From: Ovoidimarina sediminis
GTDB lineage: Bacteria > Pseudomonadota > Alphaproteobacteria > Rhodobacterales > Rhodobacteraceae
DNA: 64,000 nt
Direction: 5' to 3'
Assembly (NCBI RefSeq): GCF_032586175.1
Contig: NZ_JAWHTE010000004.1
Coordinates: 124,001 to 188,000 of the forward strand
This document shows positions 1 through 8,541 of this stretch, one piece after another. Made by a program: the position numbers and the translations under genes. Position 1 is the stretch's first letter. Every line of letters starts with the position of its first letter. The notes beneath the pieces were generated by a model. It was not told the DNA's origin and searched no databases. It saw only the letters and a program-made list of their open reading frames with translations.

Positions 1-1
1 T

Positions 2-805
2 AAAACCCGGATGGCGGCCTATGCCGACCGGCTCGATCTGCACCAGTCCACCTTCGGGCGTCTCGACGAGGCCACCGCCGATCCCGTCGACGGCGTGGTC
101 CTCGATCTCGGTGTTTCCTCGATGCAGCTCGATCAGCCCGAGCGCGGCTTTTCCTTCATCGCCGACGGCCCACTCGATATGCGCATGGGGCAGGAAGGGC
201 CGTCCGCGGCGGATCTCGTCAACGAGTTGCCCGAGGGCCAACTCGCTGACATCATTTACCAATACGGCGAAGAGCGGCAATCCCGCCGGATCGCGAAGGA
301 AATCGTGAAAGCCCGGGCAGAGGCGCGGATCGAAGCCACCGGCCGCCTCGCCCAGATCGTCGAGAAATGCCTGCCCCGCAAGAAACCGGGACAGGCCCAC
401 CCCGCGACCCGCACCTTCCAGGCGCTCCGGATCGCGGTGAACGATGAGCTTGGGGAGCTTGTCCGCGGCCTTGAGGCGGCAGAACGGGCGATCCGCCCCG
501 GAGGCCGCCTCGCCGTGGTGAGCTTTCACTCGCTGGAAGACCGCATCGTCAAGCGGTTCTTCCAGCAGGGCTCGGGCGCGGGCGGATGGGGGAACCGCCA
601 CGCGCCCGAGCTCGAACAGGCACCGGCCCGGTGGGAGGCAAAGAACCGCGGCATCACGGCCGGCGAGGCCGAGATCGCGGCGAACCCGCGCGCCCGCTCG
701 GCCACGCTGCGCCACGGTCGGCGCACCGACGCACCGGCCAGACAGGCCGATCGCAAGGCGCTGGGTCTCCCGGCGCTCGTCATGATGGAGAACGGGGGAA
801 AATGA
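2..805 (+). CDS. rsmH: 16S rRNA (cytosine(1402)-N4)-methyltransferase RsmH, 5'-truncated by window edge
   Basis: RsmH (MraW) methylates N4 of C1402 in 16S rRNA and is usually the second gene of the dcw cluster, after mraZ. The reading frame is open from base 2, so the real start lies left of the window and roughly 65 residues are missing, including the first SAM-binding glycine motif. What remains carries family signatures: VVLDLGVSSMQLD, the RGFSF..DGPLDMRM segment, and VVSFHSLEDRIVK near the C-terminus. The stop overlaps the start of ftsL (ATGA). The methionine at base 11 is internal, not a start. Confidence 0.95.
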   Translation, partial: KTRMAAYADRLDLHQSTFGRLDEATADPVDGVVLDLGVSSMQLDQPERGFSFIADGPLDMRMGQEGPSAADLVNELPEGQLADIIYQYGEERQSRRIAKEIVKARAEARIEATGRLAQIVEKCLPRKKPGQAHPATRTFQALRIAVNDELGELVRGLEAAERAIRPGGRLAVVSFHSLEDRIVKRFFQQGSGAGGWGNRHAPELEQAPARWEAKNRGITAGEAEIAANPRARSATLRHGRRTDAPARQADRKALGLPALVMMENGGK

Positions 806-1149
806 AGTCGTTCGTCTACGGTCTCATCGCGCTCGGGGTCATGGGCCTCGCCTTCTGGGCCTATCAGCAGAACTACGCGACCCAGGCTGCCCTCAAGGAA
901 ACGCAGGTCGTGCGCGAAGACATCGCGCACCTCAGAAACCGCCTGACTGTGCTGAAGGCCGAATGGGCCTACCTGAACCGGCCCGAACGGCTCCGCGATC
1001 TCGCGCATCTGAACTTCGATCGTCTTGGTCTCTTCCCTCTCGCGCCCGAACAGTTCGGCGAGGTCGATCAGATCGCCTACCCGGTTGAAGAGCCCGAGCT
1101 TGACGGCGTCATCGAGGTGCGCGGCATCGAGGTGGAGGTCGGCGGATGA
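802..1149 (+). CDS. ftsL: cell division protein FtsL
   Basis: FtsL is a bitopic divisome protein that forms a coiled-coil subcomplex with FtsB and FtsQ. This 115-residue product begins MKSFVYGLIALGVMGLAFWAY, a cytoplasmic stub plus a single membrane helix at about residues 4-21, followed by a polar helical stretch (about 28-60) with the RNRLTVLKAEWAYLNRPERL motif typical of alphaproteobacterial FtsL. The ATG at 802 overlaps the rsmH stop, and a run of G at 793-797 serves as the ribosome binding site. A frame open further upstream is the shadow of rsmH. The stop overlaps the ftsI start. Confidence 0.93.
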   Translation: MKSFVYGLIALGVMGLAFWAYQQNYATQAALKETQVVREDIAHLRNRLTVLKAEWAYLNRPERLRDLAHLNFDRLGLFPLAPEQFGEVDQIAYPVEEPELDGVIEVRGIEVEVGG

Positions 1150-2936
1150 CACGCACGCCCCTCCGTCCGCTCGCCCGCATCCTCGCTGCCCGCGCGCAGG
1201 GCGAAAACCCCGACGCGATCGAACGCGAAAACCTGCGCCTCAGGCATGAACAGACCCGCGACGCCGAACGCCAGCGCGCCGAAGGCCGGCTTCTCGTCCT
1301 CGGCATCTTCTTCCTTTGCGCCTTCGTCCTCGTCGGCGGGCGCATGGGAACGCTCGCGGCCTCCGATCCCGCCGAACCCCGCGCGGCGGCCTCCACGGCC
1401 TCGATCCTCGCCCAGCGCGCCGACATCGTCGACCGTGAGGGCCGCATCCTGGCCACGAACCTGCGCACCTATTCGCTCTACGCCCAGCCGCCGCAGATGG
1501 TCGATCCGGTTCGCGCGGCGGCGGAACTCGTGAAGATCTTTCCCGATCTCGACGAGGAAGACCTGCGCAAGGATTTCACCGGCGCGCGCAAGTTCCTGTG
1601 GATCCGGCGGAAAATCACCCCAGCCGAACGCCAGGCCGTCCATGATATCGGCGAACCCGGTCTTCTCTTCGGCCCCCGCGAGATGCGCCTATACCCGAAC
1701 GGAAGCCTCGCAAGCCACGTCCTCGGCGGCGCGGGGTTTGGCCGCGAAGGGGTGCATTCGGCCGAGGTCGTCGGCATCGCGGGCGTCGAGAAAACCTACG
1801 ATGCCTGGCTTCGTGACCCGGCGAATGGCGGCGCGCCTCTTACCCTCACCATCGATCTCTCCGTGCAGGCCGCCGTCGAGCGCGTGCTTCTGGGCGGCAT
1901 GCGCCTGATGAACGCCAAGGGGGCCGCGGCGGTTCTGATGGATGTGCGTACCGGCGAGATCATCAGCCTCGTAAGCCTGCCCGATTTCGATCCCAACGAC
2001 CGGCCCGTGCCGCTGACCGAGGGCGATCAGGCTGACAGTCCGCTTTTCAACCGCGCGGTGCAGGGGCTCTACGAACTCGGCTCCACCTTCAAGATCTTCA
2101 CGGCCGCCCAGGCGATCGACGAGCGCCTCGTCAACCCGTCCACGATGATCGACACAAAGGGCCCGCTCCGCTGGGGCAAGCACCGGATCCGCGATTTCCG
2201 CAACTACGGCGACACGCTTTCGGTCGAGGATGTGATCGTCAAATCCTCCAACATCGGCACCGCCCGCATCGCGATGGAAATCGGCGCCCAGCGCCAGCAG
2301 CGCTTCCTCTCCGATCTGGGCTTCATGGCGCCCACGCCGGTCGAACTGATCGAGGGCCGCGGCGCCCAGCCGCTCCTGCCGCGCAACTGGTCGGAAATCT
2401 CGACCATGACGATCTCCTACGGCCACGGGCTGTCGGCCAGCCCCCTGCATCTCGCCACGGCCTATGCCTCGCTTCTCAATGGCGGCGTCAAGGTCGAGCC
2501 GACGCTCATCCGCCGCGACAGCTATCCCGAGGGCAAACGCCTGTTGTCCGAGGACAGTTCACGCCTCGCCCGCCAGATGCTCCGCGCGGTCGTTGCGCGC
2601 GGCACCGCCTCCTTCGGCGAGGTTGCGGGCTACGAAGTGGCGGGCAAGACAGGCACCGCCGACAAGCCACGGCCCCAGGGCGGCTATTACGAGGACAAGG
2701 TCATTGCCACCTTCGCCTCGGTCTTTCCTGCCTCCGATCCGAAATACGTCCTTGTCGTAACCCTCGATGAAGCCGTCGAAACATCGGGCGAGGAACCCCG
2801 CCGCACGGCAGGCTGGACGGCCGTGCCCGTCGCCGCCGAGGTGATCCGCCGCGCCGGCCCGCTTCTCGGCCTCGCGCCGGTCATTGAACATTCCGCGACA
2901 GACAAGGTAACACTGGCATCCAACGAACGCCGGTAA
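1146..2936 (+). CDS. ftsI: peptidoglycan D,D-transpeptidase FtsI (PBP3)
   Basis: FtsI is the septum-specific class B penicillin-binding protein that cross-links peptidoglycan together with the FtsW glycosyltransferase. The 596-residue product has a cytoplasmic tail of about 50 residues, one membrane helix near residues 54-72 (LLVLGIFFLCAFVLVGG), a dimerisation domain and a transpeptidase domain. The catalytic motifs are readable: SxxK as S313-T-F-K316, SxN as S367-S-N369, and KTG at K501-T-G503. Length and motif spacing are normal. It overlaps ftsL by 4 bases and is followed by murE after 24 bases. Confidence 0.97.
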   Translation: MTRTPLRPLARILAARAQGENPDAIERENLRLRHEQTRDAERQRAEGRLLVLGIFFLCAFVLVGGRMGTLAASDPAEPRAAASTASILAQRADIVDREGRILATNLRTYSLYAQPPQMVDPVRAAAELVKIFPDLDEEDLRKDFTGARKFLWIRRKITPAERQAVHDIGEPGLLFGPREMRLYPNGSLASHVLGGAGFGREGVHSAEVVGIAGVEKTYDAWLRDPANGGAPLTLTIDLSVQAAVERVLLGGMRLMNAKGAAAVLMDVRTGEIISLVSLPDFDPNDRPVPLTEGDQADSPLFNRAVQGLYELGSTFKIFTAAQAIDERLVNPSTMIDTKGPLRWGKHRIRDFRNYGDTLSVEDVIVKSSNIGTARIAMEIGAQRQQRFLSDLGFMAPTPVELIEGRGAQPLLPRNWSEISTMTISYGHGLSASPLHLATAYASLLNGGVKVEPTLIRRDSYPEGKRLLSEDSSRLARQMLRAVVARGTASFGEVAGYEVAGKTGTADKPRPQGGYYEDKVIATFASVFPASDPKYVLVVTLDEAVETSGEEPRRTAGWTAVPVAAEVIRRAGPLLGLAPVIEHSATDKVTLASNERR

Positions 2937-2960
2937 CGGCAGAACGGGTGTGGGGCGAGC

Positions 2961-4451
2961 ATGACGACCCGGTCGGAAACCAAGACGTTAAGCGCACTGG
3001 GCCTCGCGGTCCCGGGCAGCAACGGCATTGAGGTCACCGGGCTTTCCGTCGACAGCCGAAGCGTCCGGGCAGGAGAGGTCTTTGCGGCCCTTCCCGGCGT
3101 CAACGCCCACGGCGCGCGGTTTGCGGCGGACGCGGCCAAGGCGGGGGCGGCGGCGATCCTGACGGATCGCGACGGCGCCCGCATCGCCCGCGGGGCGCTG
3201 GGCGAGGCCGCGATTCCCGTGATTGTCACGGAAGACCCGCGCCAGGCCCTCGCCTTCGCCGCCGCCCTCTGGTTCGGGCAGCAACCAGAGGCGGTCGTCG
3301 CCGTCACGGGGACCAACGGCAAAACCTCCGTCTCGGCCTTCACCCGCCAGCTCTGGAACGCGATGGGCATCGAGGCGGTGAACATCGGCACCACCGGCGT
3401 CGAAGGGTCCTTCCTCGCCCCGATGCTGCACACCACGCCGGAACCGATCACGCTCCACCGCATCCTCGCCGAGGTCGCTGCCGAGGGCATCGACCACGCG
3501 GTGATGGAGGCTTCCTCCCACGGGCTCGACCAGCGCCGGCTCGACGGGGTCCGACTCGTCGCCGCCGGCTTCACGAATTTCAGCCAGGATCACCTGGATT
3601 ACCACGAAACCTTCGAGGCCTATTTCGCCGCCAAGGCGGGGCTTTTCGATCGTGTCCTGCCCGAGGACGGGACAGCGGTCGTCAACACCGACGATCCCAT
3701 GGGGCCCGAAGTCGTGGCCATCGCCGAGGGCCGGGGCTGCGATATCCTGACCGTGGGTCGCGACAATGACGCGGCCCTCTGCCTCATCGCACAGCGCTTC
3801 GATGTGACGGGGCAGGAACTGCGGTTTTCCTGGAACGGCGAGGCGCGCCAGGTGCGCCTGCCGCTCATCGGTGGCTTCCAGGCCGAAAACGCGCTCGTCG
3901 CGGCGGGGCTCACCATCGCGTCGGGCTGCGCACCGTCCGAGGTGTTCGAAGCGCTGCCCATGCTCACCACCGTGCGCGGTCGGATGCAGCTTGCGGCCAC
4001 GCGCGACAACGGCGCGGCCGTCTTCGTCGATTACGCGCACACCCCCGATGCGCTCGCCACCGCGATCCGCGCGCTCCGTCCCCATGTCATGGGCCGCCTG
4101 ATCGTCGTCTTCGGCGCGGGCGGCGACCGCGACCGCGGCAAGCGCCCGCTGATGGGCGAGGCGGTGGCGAAACATGCCGATATCGCCATCGTCACAGACG
4201 ACAATCCGCGAAGCGAGGATCCCGCCGAGATCCGCGCCGCCATCCTCGCCGCCTGCCCGGGCGCCCGCGAGATCGGCGACCGGGCCGAAGCGATCCTCAG
4301 GGGCGTCGACATGCTCGAACAGGGCGACGCGCTCCTGATCGCGGGCAAGGGGCACGAAACGGGGCAGACGGTGGGCGATACCGTCTATCCCTTCGACGAT
4401 GTCGAACAGGCCTCCGTCGCTGTCGCCGCCCTCGACGGTCACGGGGCATGA
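2961..4451 (+). CDS. murE: UDP-N-acetylmuramoyl-L-alanyl-D-glutamate--2,6-diaminopimelate ligase MurE
   Basis: MurE adds the third amino acid of the peptidoglycan stem peptide in the cytoplasm. The 496-residue protein shows the Mur ligase P-loop TGTNGKT around residues 116-122, the HTTPEP segment that binds the UDP-MurNAc-dipeptide, and the DNPR motif (D414-R417) that selects meso-diaminopimelate rather than lysine. This fits a Gram-negative cell wall. The ATG at 2961 follows a GGGGCGAG ribosome binding site. The stop overlaps the murF start by 4 bases, so the two are probably translationally coupled. Confidence 0.97.
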   Translation: MTTRSETKTLSALGLAVPGSNGIEVTGLSVDSRSVRAGEVFAALPGVNAHGARFAADAAKAGAAAILTDRDGARIARGALGEAAIPVIVTEDPRQALAFAAALWFGQQPEAVVAVTGTNGKTSVSAFTRQLWNAMGIEAVNIGTTGVEGSFLAPMLHTTPEPITLHRILAEVAAEGIDHAVMEASSHGLDQRRLDGVRLVAAGFTNFSQDHLDYHETFEAYFAAKAGLFDRVLPEDGTAVVNTDDPMGPEVVAIAEGRGCDILTVGRDNDAALCLIAQRFDVTGQELRFSWNGEARQVRLPLIGGFQAENALVAAGLTIASGCAPSEVFEALPMLTTVRGRMQLAATRDNGAAVFVDYAHTPDALATAIRALRPHVMGRLIVVFGAGGDRDRGKRPLMGEAVAKHADIAIVTDDNPRSEDPAEIRAAILAACPGAREIGDRAEAILRGVDMLEQGDALLIAGKGHETGQTVGDTVYPFDDVEQASVAVAALDGHGA

Positions 4452-5884
4452 GCGTGCTCTGGTCCTCCTCCGAGGCGGCCGCGGCCACGCAGGGCCGCAC
4501 GACCCGCGACTGGCAGGCGGGCGGTGTTTCGATCGACACGCGCACGCTCAAGCCCGGCGATCTCTTTGTGGCCCTGAAGGACGTGCGCGACGGGCATGAT
4601 TTCGTGGCCGACGCGCTGGCAATGGGCGCGGCAGGGGCCATGGTCACGCACCGGCCCCAGGGGGTCAGCAAGGATGCGCCGCTACTGATCGTCGATGACG
4701 TTCTGGCCGCGCTCACCGATCTCGGCCGCGCGGGTCGGGCCCGCACGGACGCGCGGGTGATCGCCATCACCGGTTCGGCGGGCAAGACCTCGACCAAGGA
4801 AATGCTGCGCGATACCCTTCAGGGGCAGGGCCGCGTCCACGCCGCCGAGGCAAGCTACAACAACCACTGGGGCGTGCCGCTCACGCTGGCCCGCATGCCC
4901 GCCGACACCGAATTCGCGATCATCGAGATCGGCATGAACCACCCCGGCGAGATCGCACCGCTCTCGCGCCTCGCCCGGCCCCATATCGCGGTGATCACCA
5001 CCATCGCCCCCGCCCATCTCGAAGCCTTCGACAGCATCGAGGGCATCGCCCGCGAAAAGGCCTCGATCTTCCAGGGGCTCGAGCCGGACGGCACGGCGAT
5101 CTTCAACGCGGATGTGGGCACCGCCGGTATCCTCAGAACCACGGCGAAAGCCCATGCCGGCCGCCTGATCGGCTTCGGCACCGCCGAAGACGCCGAATTC
5201 CACGCCGACGACATCACTCTGAACCCGGGATCAAGCGTCATCCGCGCCCATCACGGCGGCCGCACGATGCTTTTCAAGATCGGCGCGCCGGGCCGCCACG
5301 TGGCGCTGAACGCGCTTGCCGTCCTCGCGGCGGCAGAGGCCGCGGGCGCCGATCCCGACATCGCCGCCCATGATCTCGGCCGCTGGGCCCCGCCCGCCGG
5401 CCGCGGCACGCGCGAGACGATCTATCTCGACCCGGTCGAGGATCACATGACGATTGATCTGATCGACGACGCCTTCAACGCCAACCCCGCCTCGGTCGTG
5501 GCCTCGCTCGACGTGCTTGCCGCGATCGCTCCCGTCGACGACGTGGGCCGCGTCTCGCGCGGTCGGCGGATCGTGATCCTGGGCGACATGCTCGAACTTG
5601 GGCCGGACGAGGTGCGCATGCACCGCGAGATCGCCGATCACCCGGGGCTCCGGGGCGTGACCACCGTGCATTGCGTCGGCCCCCGCATGGCGCTTCTCTG
5701 GGAGGCGCTGCCGGAACATCAGCGGGGCCGGAAGACCGAAACCGCGAAAGAGCTTGCCGCCGAGGCCCATCACCTCGTCGATGCCGGCGACGTGGTGCTG
5801 GTGAAAGGGTCGAAAGGCTCGAAGGTCAGCCTCGTGGTCGAGGCGATCCGCAAGCTCGGGTATCCGGGTCCCGACGAGACATGA
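4448..5884 (+). CDS. murF: UDP-N-acetylmuramoyl-tripeptide--D-alanyl-D-alanine ligase MurF
   Basis: MurF completes the UDP-MurNAc-pentapeptide by adding the D-Ala-D-Ala made by Ddl. The 478-residue protein has the three-domain Mur ligase layout with the P-loop G109-S-A-G-K-T114 followed by STKEM, the SYNNHWGVPLTL segment characteristic of MurF, and IIEIGMNHPGEI. The start overlaps murE by 4 bases. mraY follows after 24 bases, with AGGAGGTGAGGGAG just upstream as a strong ribosome binding region. Confidence 0.97.
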   Translation: MSVLWSSSEAAAATQGRTTRDWQAGGVSIDTRTLKPGDLFVALKDVRDGHDFVADALAMGAAGAMVTHRPQGVSKDAPLLIVDDVLAALTDLGRAGRARTDARVIAITGSAGKTSTKEMLRDTLQGQGRVHAAEASYNNHWGVPLTLARMPADTEFAIIEIGMNHPGEIAPLSRLARPHIAVITTIAPAHLEAFDSIEGIAREKASIFQGLEPDGTAIFNADVGTAGILRTTAKAHAGRLIGFGTAEDAEFHADDITLNPGSSVIRAHHGGRTMLFKIGAPGRHVALNALAVLAAAEAAGADPDIAAHDLGRWAPPAGRGTRETIYLDPVEDHMTIDLIDDAFNANPASVVASLDVLAAIAPVDDVGRVSRGRRIVILGDMLELGPDEVRMHREIADHPGLRGVTTVHCVGPRMALLWEALPEHQRGRKTETAKELAAEAHHLVDAGDVVLVKGSKGSKVSLVVEAIRKLGYPGPDET

Positions 5885-5908
5885 GCGGCAGGAGGTGAGG
5901 GAGCGCGC

Positions 5909-6994
5909 ATGCTGTACTGGCTGACGAATTTCTCGGACGGCGGCGACGTCTTCAACCTGTTCCGCTACATCACCTTCCGCGCGGGCGGGGCCTTCTTCAC
6001 AGCGCTCGTCTTCGGCTTTCTCTTCGGGCGCCCGCTCATCAACCTGTTGCGGCGGCGCCAGAAACAGGGCCAGCCCATTCGCGAGGACGGCCCCGAAAGC
6101 CACCTGACGACCAAGGCGGGCACCCCCACCATGGGCGGGCTTCTCATCCTTTCCGCGCTTCTCGTCTCCACGCTCCTCTGGGCGCGGCTCGACAACGGAT
6201 ATGTCTGGATCGTGCTTCTGGTGACGGCGGGCTTCGGCATGATCGGCTTTGCCGACGATTACGCCAAGGTCGCGAAAAACAACACGAAAGGCGTGCCGGG
6301 CAAGGTGCGGCTTGCGATCGGCTTCGGGATCGCGCTGATGGCGGCCTGGTGGGCGGCCTGGCTTCACCCCGACGACCTGACCTACCGGCTGGCGCTGCCG
6401 GTCTTCAAGGATGTGCTTCTGAACCTCGGGCTTCTCTTTCTGCCCTTCGCGATGATCGTGATCGTCGGCGCGGCCAACGCGGTCAATCTGACCGACGGGC
6501 TCGACGGGCTCGCGATCATGCCGGTGATGATCGCGGCCGGAACGCTGGGGGTGATCGCCTACGCGGTCGGCCGGGTCGACTTCACCGAATATCTCGACGT
6601 CCATTACGTCCCGGGAACGGGCGAGATCCTGATCTTCTCCGCCGGTCTCATCGGCGGGGGCCTCGGGTTTCTGTGGTACAATGCGCCGCCTGCGGCCGTC
6701 TTCATGGGCGATACCGGATCGCTTGCGCTGGGCGGGGCCCTCGGCGCCATCGCGGTCGCCACCAAGCACGAGATCGTGCTGGCCATCGTCGGCGGGCTTT
6801 TCGTGGTCGAGGCGCTCTCGGTCATCATCCAGGTCGCCTATTTCAAGCGCACGGGCAAACGTGTCTTCCTCATGGCGCCGATCCATCACCATTTCGAGAA
6901 ACAGGGCTGGGCAGAGCCGCAGATCGTGATCCGGTTCTGGATCATCTCGCTGATTCTGGCGCTCATCGGGCTGGCGACGCTCAAGGTGCGATAG
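5909..6994 (+). CDS. mraY: phospho-N-acetylmuramoyl-pentapeptide-transferase MraY
   Basis: MraY transfers phospho-MurNAc-pentapeptide to undecaprenyl phosphate, making lipid I at the inner membrane. The 361-residue product is strongly hydrophobic with about ten membrane helices. It shows the family signatures GTPTMGG (about residues 70-76), FADDYAK with the Mg-binding aspartates, NAVNLTDGLDGLA and FMGDTGSLALGG, plus the APIHHHFE motif near the C-terminus. Length is normal. The 48-bp gap to murD contains a short copy of the dispersed repeat described separately. Confidence 0.97.
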   Translation: MLYWLTNFSDGGDVFNLFRYITFRAGGAFFTALVFGFLFGRPLINLLRRRQKQGQPIREDGPESHLTTKAGTPTMGGLLILSALLVSTLLWARLDNGYVWIVLLVTAGFGMIGFADDYAKVAKNNTKGVPGKVRLAIGFGIALMAAWWAAWLHPDDLTYRLALPVFKDVLLNLGLLFLPFAMIVIVGAANAVNLTDGLDGLAIMPVMIAAGTLGVIAYAVGRVDFTEYLDVHYVPGTGEILIFSAGLIGGGLGFLWYNAPPAAVFMGDTGSLALGGALGAIAVATKHEIVLAIVGGLFVVEALSVIIQVAYFKRTGKRVFLMAPIHHHFEKQGWAEPQIVIRFWIISLILALIGLATLKVR

Positions 6995-7006
6995 GGCGGG
7001 CCAGAT

Positions 7007-7028
7007 GAGTATTTTTGCCAAAATGAAG
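7007..7028 (+). repeat. REP-like dispersed repeat, core-only copy (copy a)
   Basis: The segment between mraY and murD matches the right-hand core of the repeat family found also at 22841-22904, 35296-35361, 44317-44380 and 49067-49130: GAGTATTTTTGCC followed by AAAATGAAG. The upstream hairpin half is missing here. The internal ATG (7023) opens a seven-codon frame whose TGA overlaps the GTG start of murD. Seen in sequence; any role in translation is inference. Confidence 0.75.
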
Positions 7029-7042
7029 AAGCAGGCCCCCAG

Positions 7043-8440
7043 GTGATCGAGGTTCCGGGATATGTGGGCCACAGGGTTGGCGTGCTGGGGCTCGGCCGGT
7101 CCGGCCTGTCGGCGGCGCGCGCGCTCCGCGCTGGTGGCGCCGACGTGGTGGCCTGGGACGACGGGGCAGGGGGCCGCGCGGCGGCGGAGGCCGAAGGCTT
7201 CGCCCTGCGCGATCTCTCGAAAGAGGGTGCGGTCGATGGCCTTTCCGCCCTGGTCGTCTCTCCCGGTATTCCCCACCTCTACCCCGCGCCGCACCCGGCG
7301 ATCGCCCGCGCGCTCGAGGCGGGCGTGCCTGTCGACAACGATATCGGTCTTTTCTTCGCCGCGCTCGGGACGGAAGACTGGGCGCGCTTCGACCGCCCGC
7401 CCCGCGTGATCGCCGTCACCGGCTCGAACGGAAAATCGACCACCGCCGCGCTTCTCCACCACTGCCTCGCCGAGGCGGGGGGGGAGGCGCATCTGGCCGG
7501 CAATATCGGGCGCGGCGTCCTCGATCTCGATCCCCCCGGCGACGGGGCGGTGATCGTACTGGAACTGTCCTCCTACCAGACCGATCTCGCCCGCGCGCTC
7601 ACCCCGGACATCGCGGTCTTCACCAACCTCACTGCCGATCACCTCGATCGCCACGGCGGCATGGGCGGCTATTTCGCGGCCAAGCGGCGGCTTTTCGCCG
7701 AGGGCGGGCCCGACCGCGCCGTGATCGGCGTCGACGAACCGGAAGGCCGCTATCTCGCGAACCAGCTTGCCCAGGGCCCCGGCGACGACCGGGTGATCCG
7801 CATCTCGGGTACCCGCGCGCTCACGGGCCCCGGCTGGTCGGTGGCCGCGAAGAAGGGGTTCCTCGCCGAACGCCGCAAGGGCCGCCAGATCGCAGCGATC
7901 GATCTGCGCGACATTCCGGGCCTCCCCGGCGCGCACAATCACCAGAACGCCTGCGCCGCCTATGCCGCGCTCCGCGCGCTCGGCCTCGCGCCGCGCACGA
8001 TCGAGGCGGGGCTTCGCAGCTTCGAAGGCCTCCCCCACCGCAGCCAGCTCATCGCCGAGCGGAACGGCGTGCGCTTCGTCAACGATTCCAAGGCCACCAA
8101 TGCCGACAGCGCGGCCCAGGCGCTGCGCGCCTTCAGACGCATCCGCTGGATCGTCGGCGGCCAGGTGAAGGAGGGCGGGCTCGGCCCCGCGCTCGACGCC
8201 GCGGGCGAGGTGCTGAAGGCCTATGTCATCGGGCGGCAGGCCGAGGATGTGGCGCTCCTGCTGGGCGAGATCCCGCACGAGATCTGCACCACGATGGAAA
8301 CCGCCGTGGCCCGCGCGGCGGAAGAGGCCGCGCCGGGCGACACCGTCCTTCTCGCGCCCGCCGCCGCCAGCTTCGACCAGTACGACAATTTCGAGCGCCG
8401 GGGCGAGGATTTCGCGGCCCGCGTCGCCGATCTCGGCTGA
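7043..8440 (+). CDS. murD: UDP-N-acetylmuramoyl-L-alanine--D-glutamate ligase MurD
   Basis: MurD adds D-glutamate to UDP-MurNAc-L-Ala. The 465-residue protein starts with GTG (7043) and shows an N-terminal Rossmann-like glycine motif (VGVLGLGRSG, about residues 13-22), the P-loop G127-S-N-G-K-S-T133, and the ELSSYQTDLA segment. Further downstream it has the VNDSKATNADSAAQAL motif typical of MurD. It follows mraY by 48 bp and is separated from ftsW by 101 bp, one of the larger gaps in the cluster. Confidence 0.96.
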   Translation: MIEVPGYVGHRVGVLGLGRSGLSAARALRAGGADVVAWDDGAGGRAAAEAEGFALRDLSKEGAVDGLSALVVSPGIPHLYPAPHPAIARALEAGVPVDNDIGLFFAALGTEDWARFDRPPRVIAVTGSNGKSTTAALLHHCLAEAGGEAHLAGNIGRGVLDLDPPGDGAVIVLELSSYQTDLARALTPDIAVFTNLTADHLDRHGGMGGYFAAKRRLFAEGGPDRAVIGVDEPEGRYLANQLAQGPGDDRVIRISGTRALTGPGWSVAAKKGFLAERRKGRQIAAIDLRDIPGLPGAHNHQNACAAYAALRALGLAPRTIEAGLRSFEGLPHRSQLIAERNGVRFVNDSKATNADSAAQALRAFRRIRWIVGGQVKEGGLGPALDAAGEVLKAYVIGRQAEDVALLLGEIPHEICTTMETAVARAAEEAAPGDTVLLAPAAASFDQYDNFERRGEDFAARVADLG

Positions 8441-8449
8441 CCCGCGAAG

Positions 8450-8465
8450 GCCAGCTTTTGCTGGC
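8450..8465 (+). terminator. short hairpin after murD (weak terminator or attenuator candidate)
   Basis: A perfect 6-bp stem GCCAGC/GCTGGC encloses a TTTT loop 10 bases after the murD stop. No T-run follows, so intrinsic termination would be weak. It lies in a 101-bp gap before ftsW, which may hold an internal promoter; none was identified with confidence. Confidence 0.35.
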
Positions 8466-8541
8466 ACTTCCTCTGCTCTGACGTTACACTTGCCCGCAGA
8501 CCCGGCAAACGGGCGGTACGGGCAGTCGAGGCAGTTTAACC

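Noticed and set aside
5231..8467. A very long open frame (about 1,078 codons) on the minus strand opposite murF, mraY and murD.
   Set aside because: It is an antisense shadow caused by high GC at third codon positions. It runs across three well-defined mur genes and has the low-complexity composition typical of such frames.
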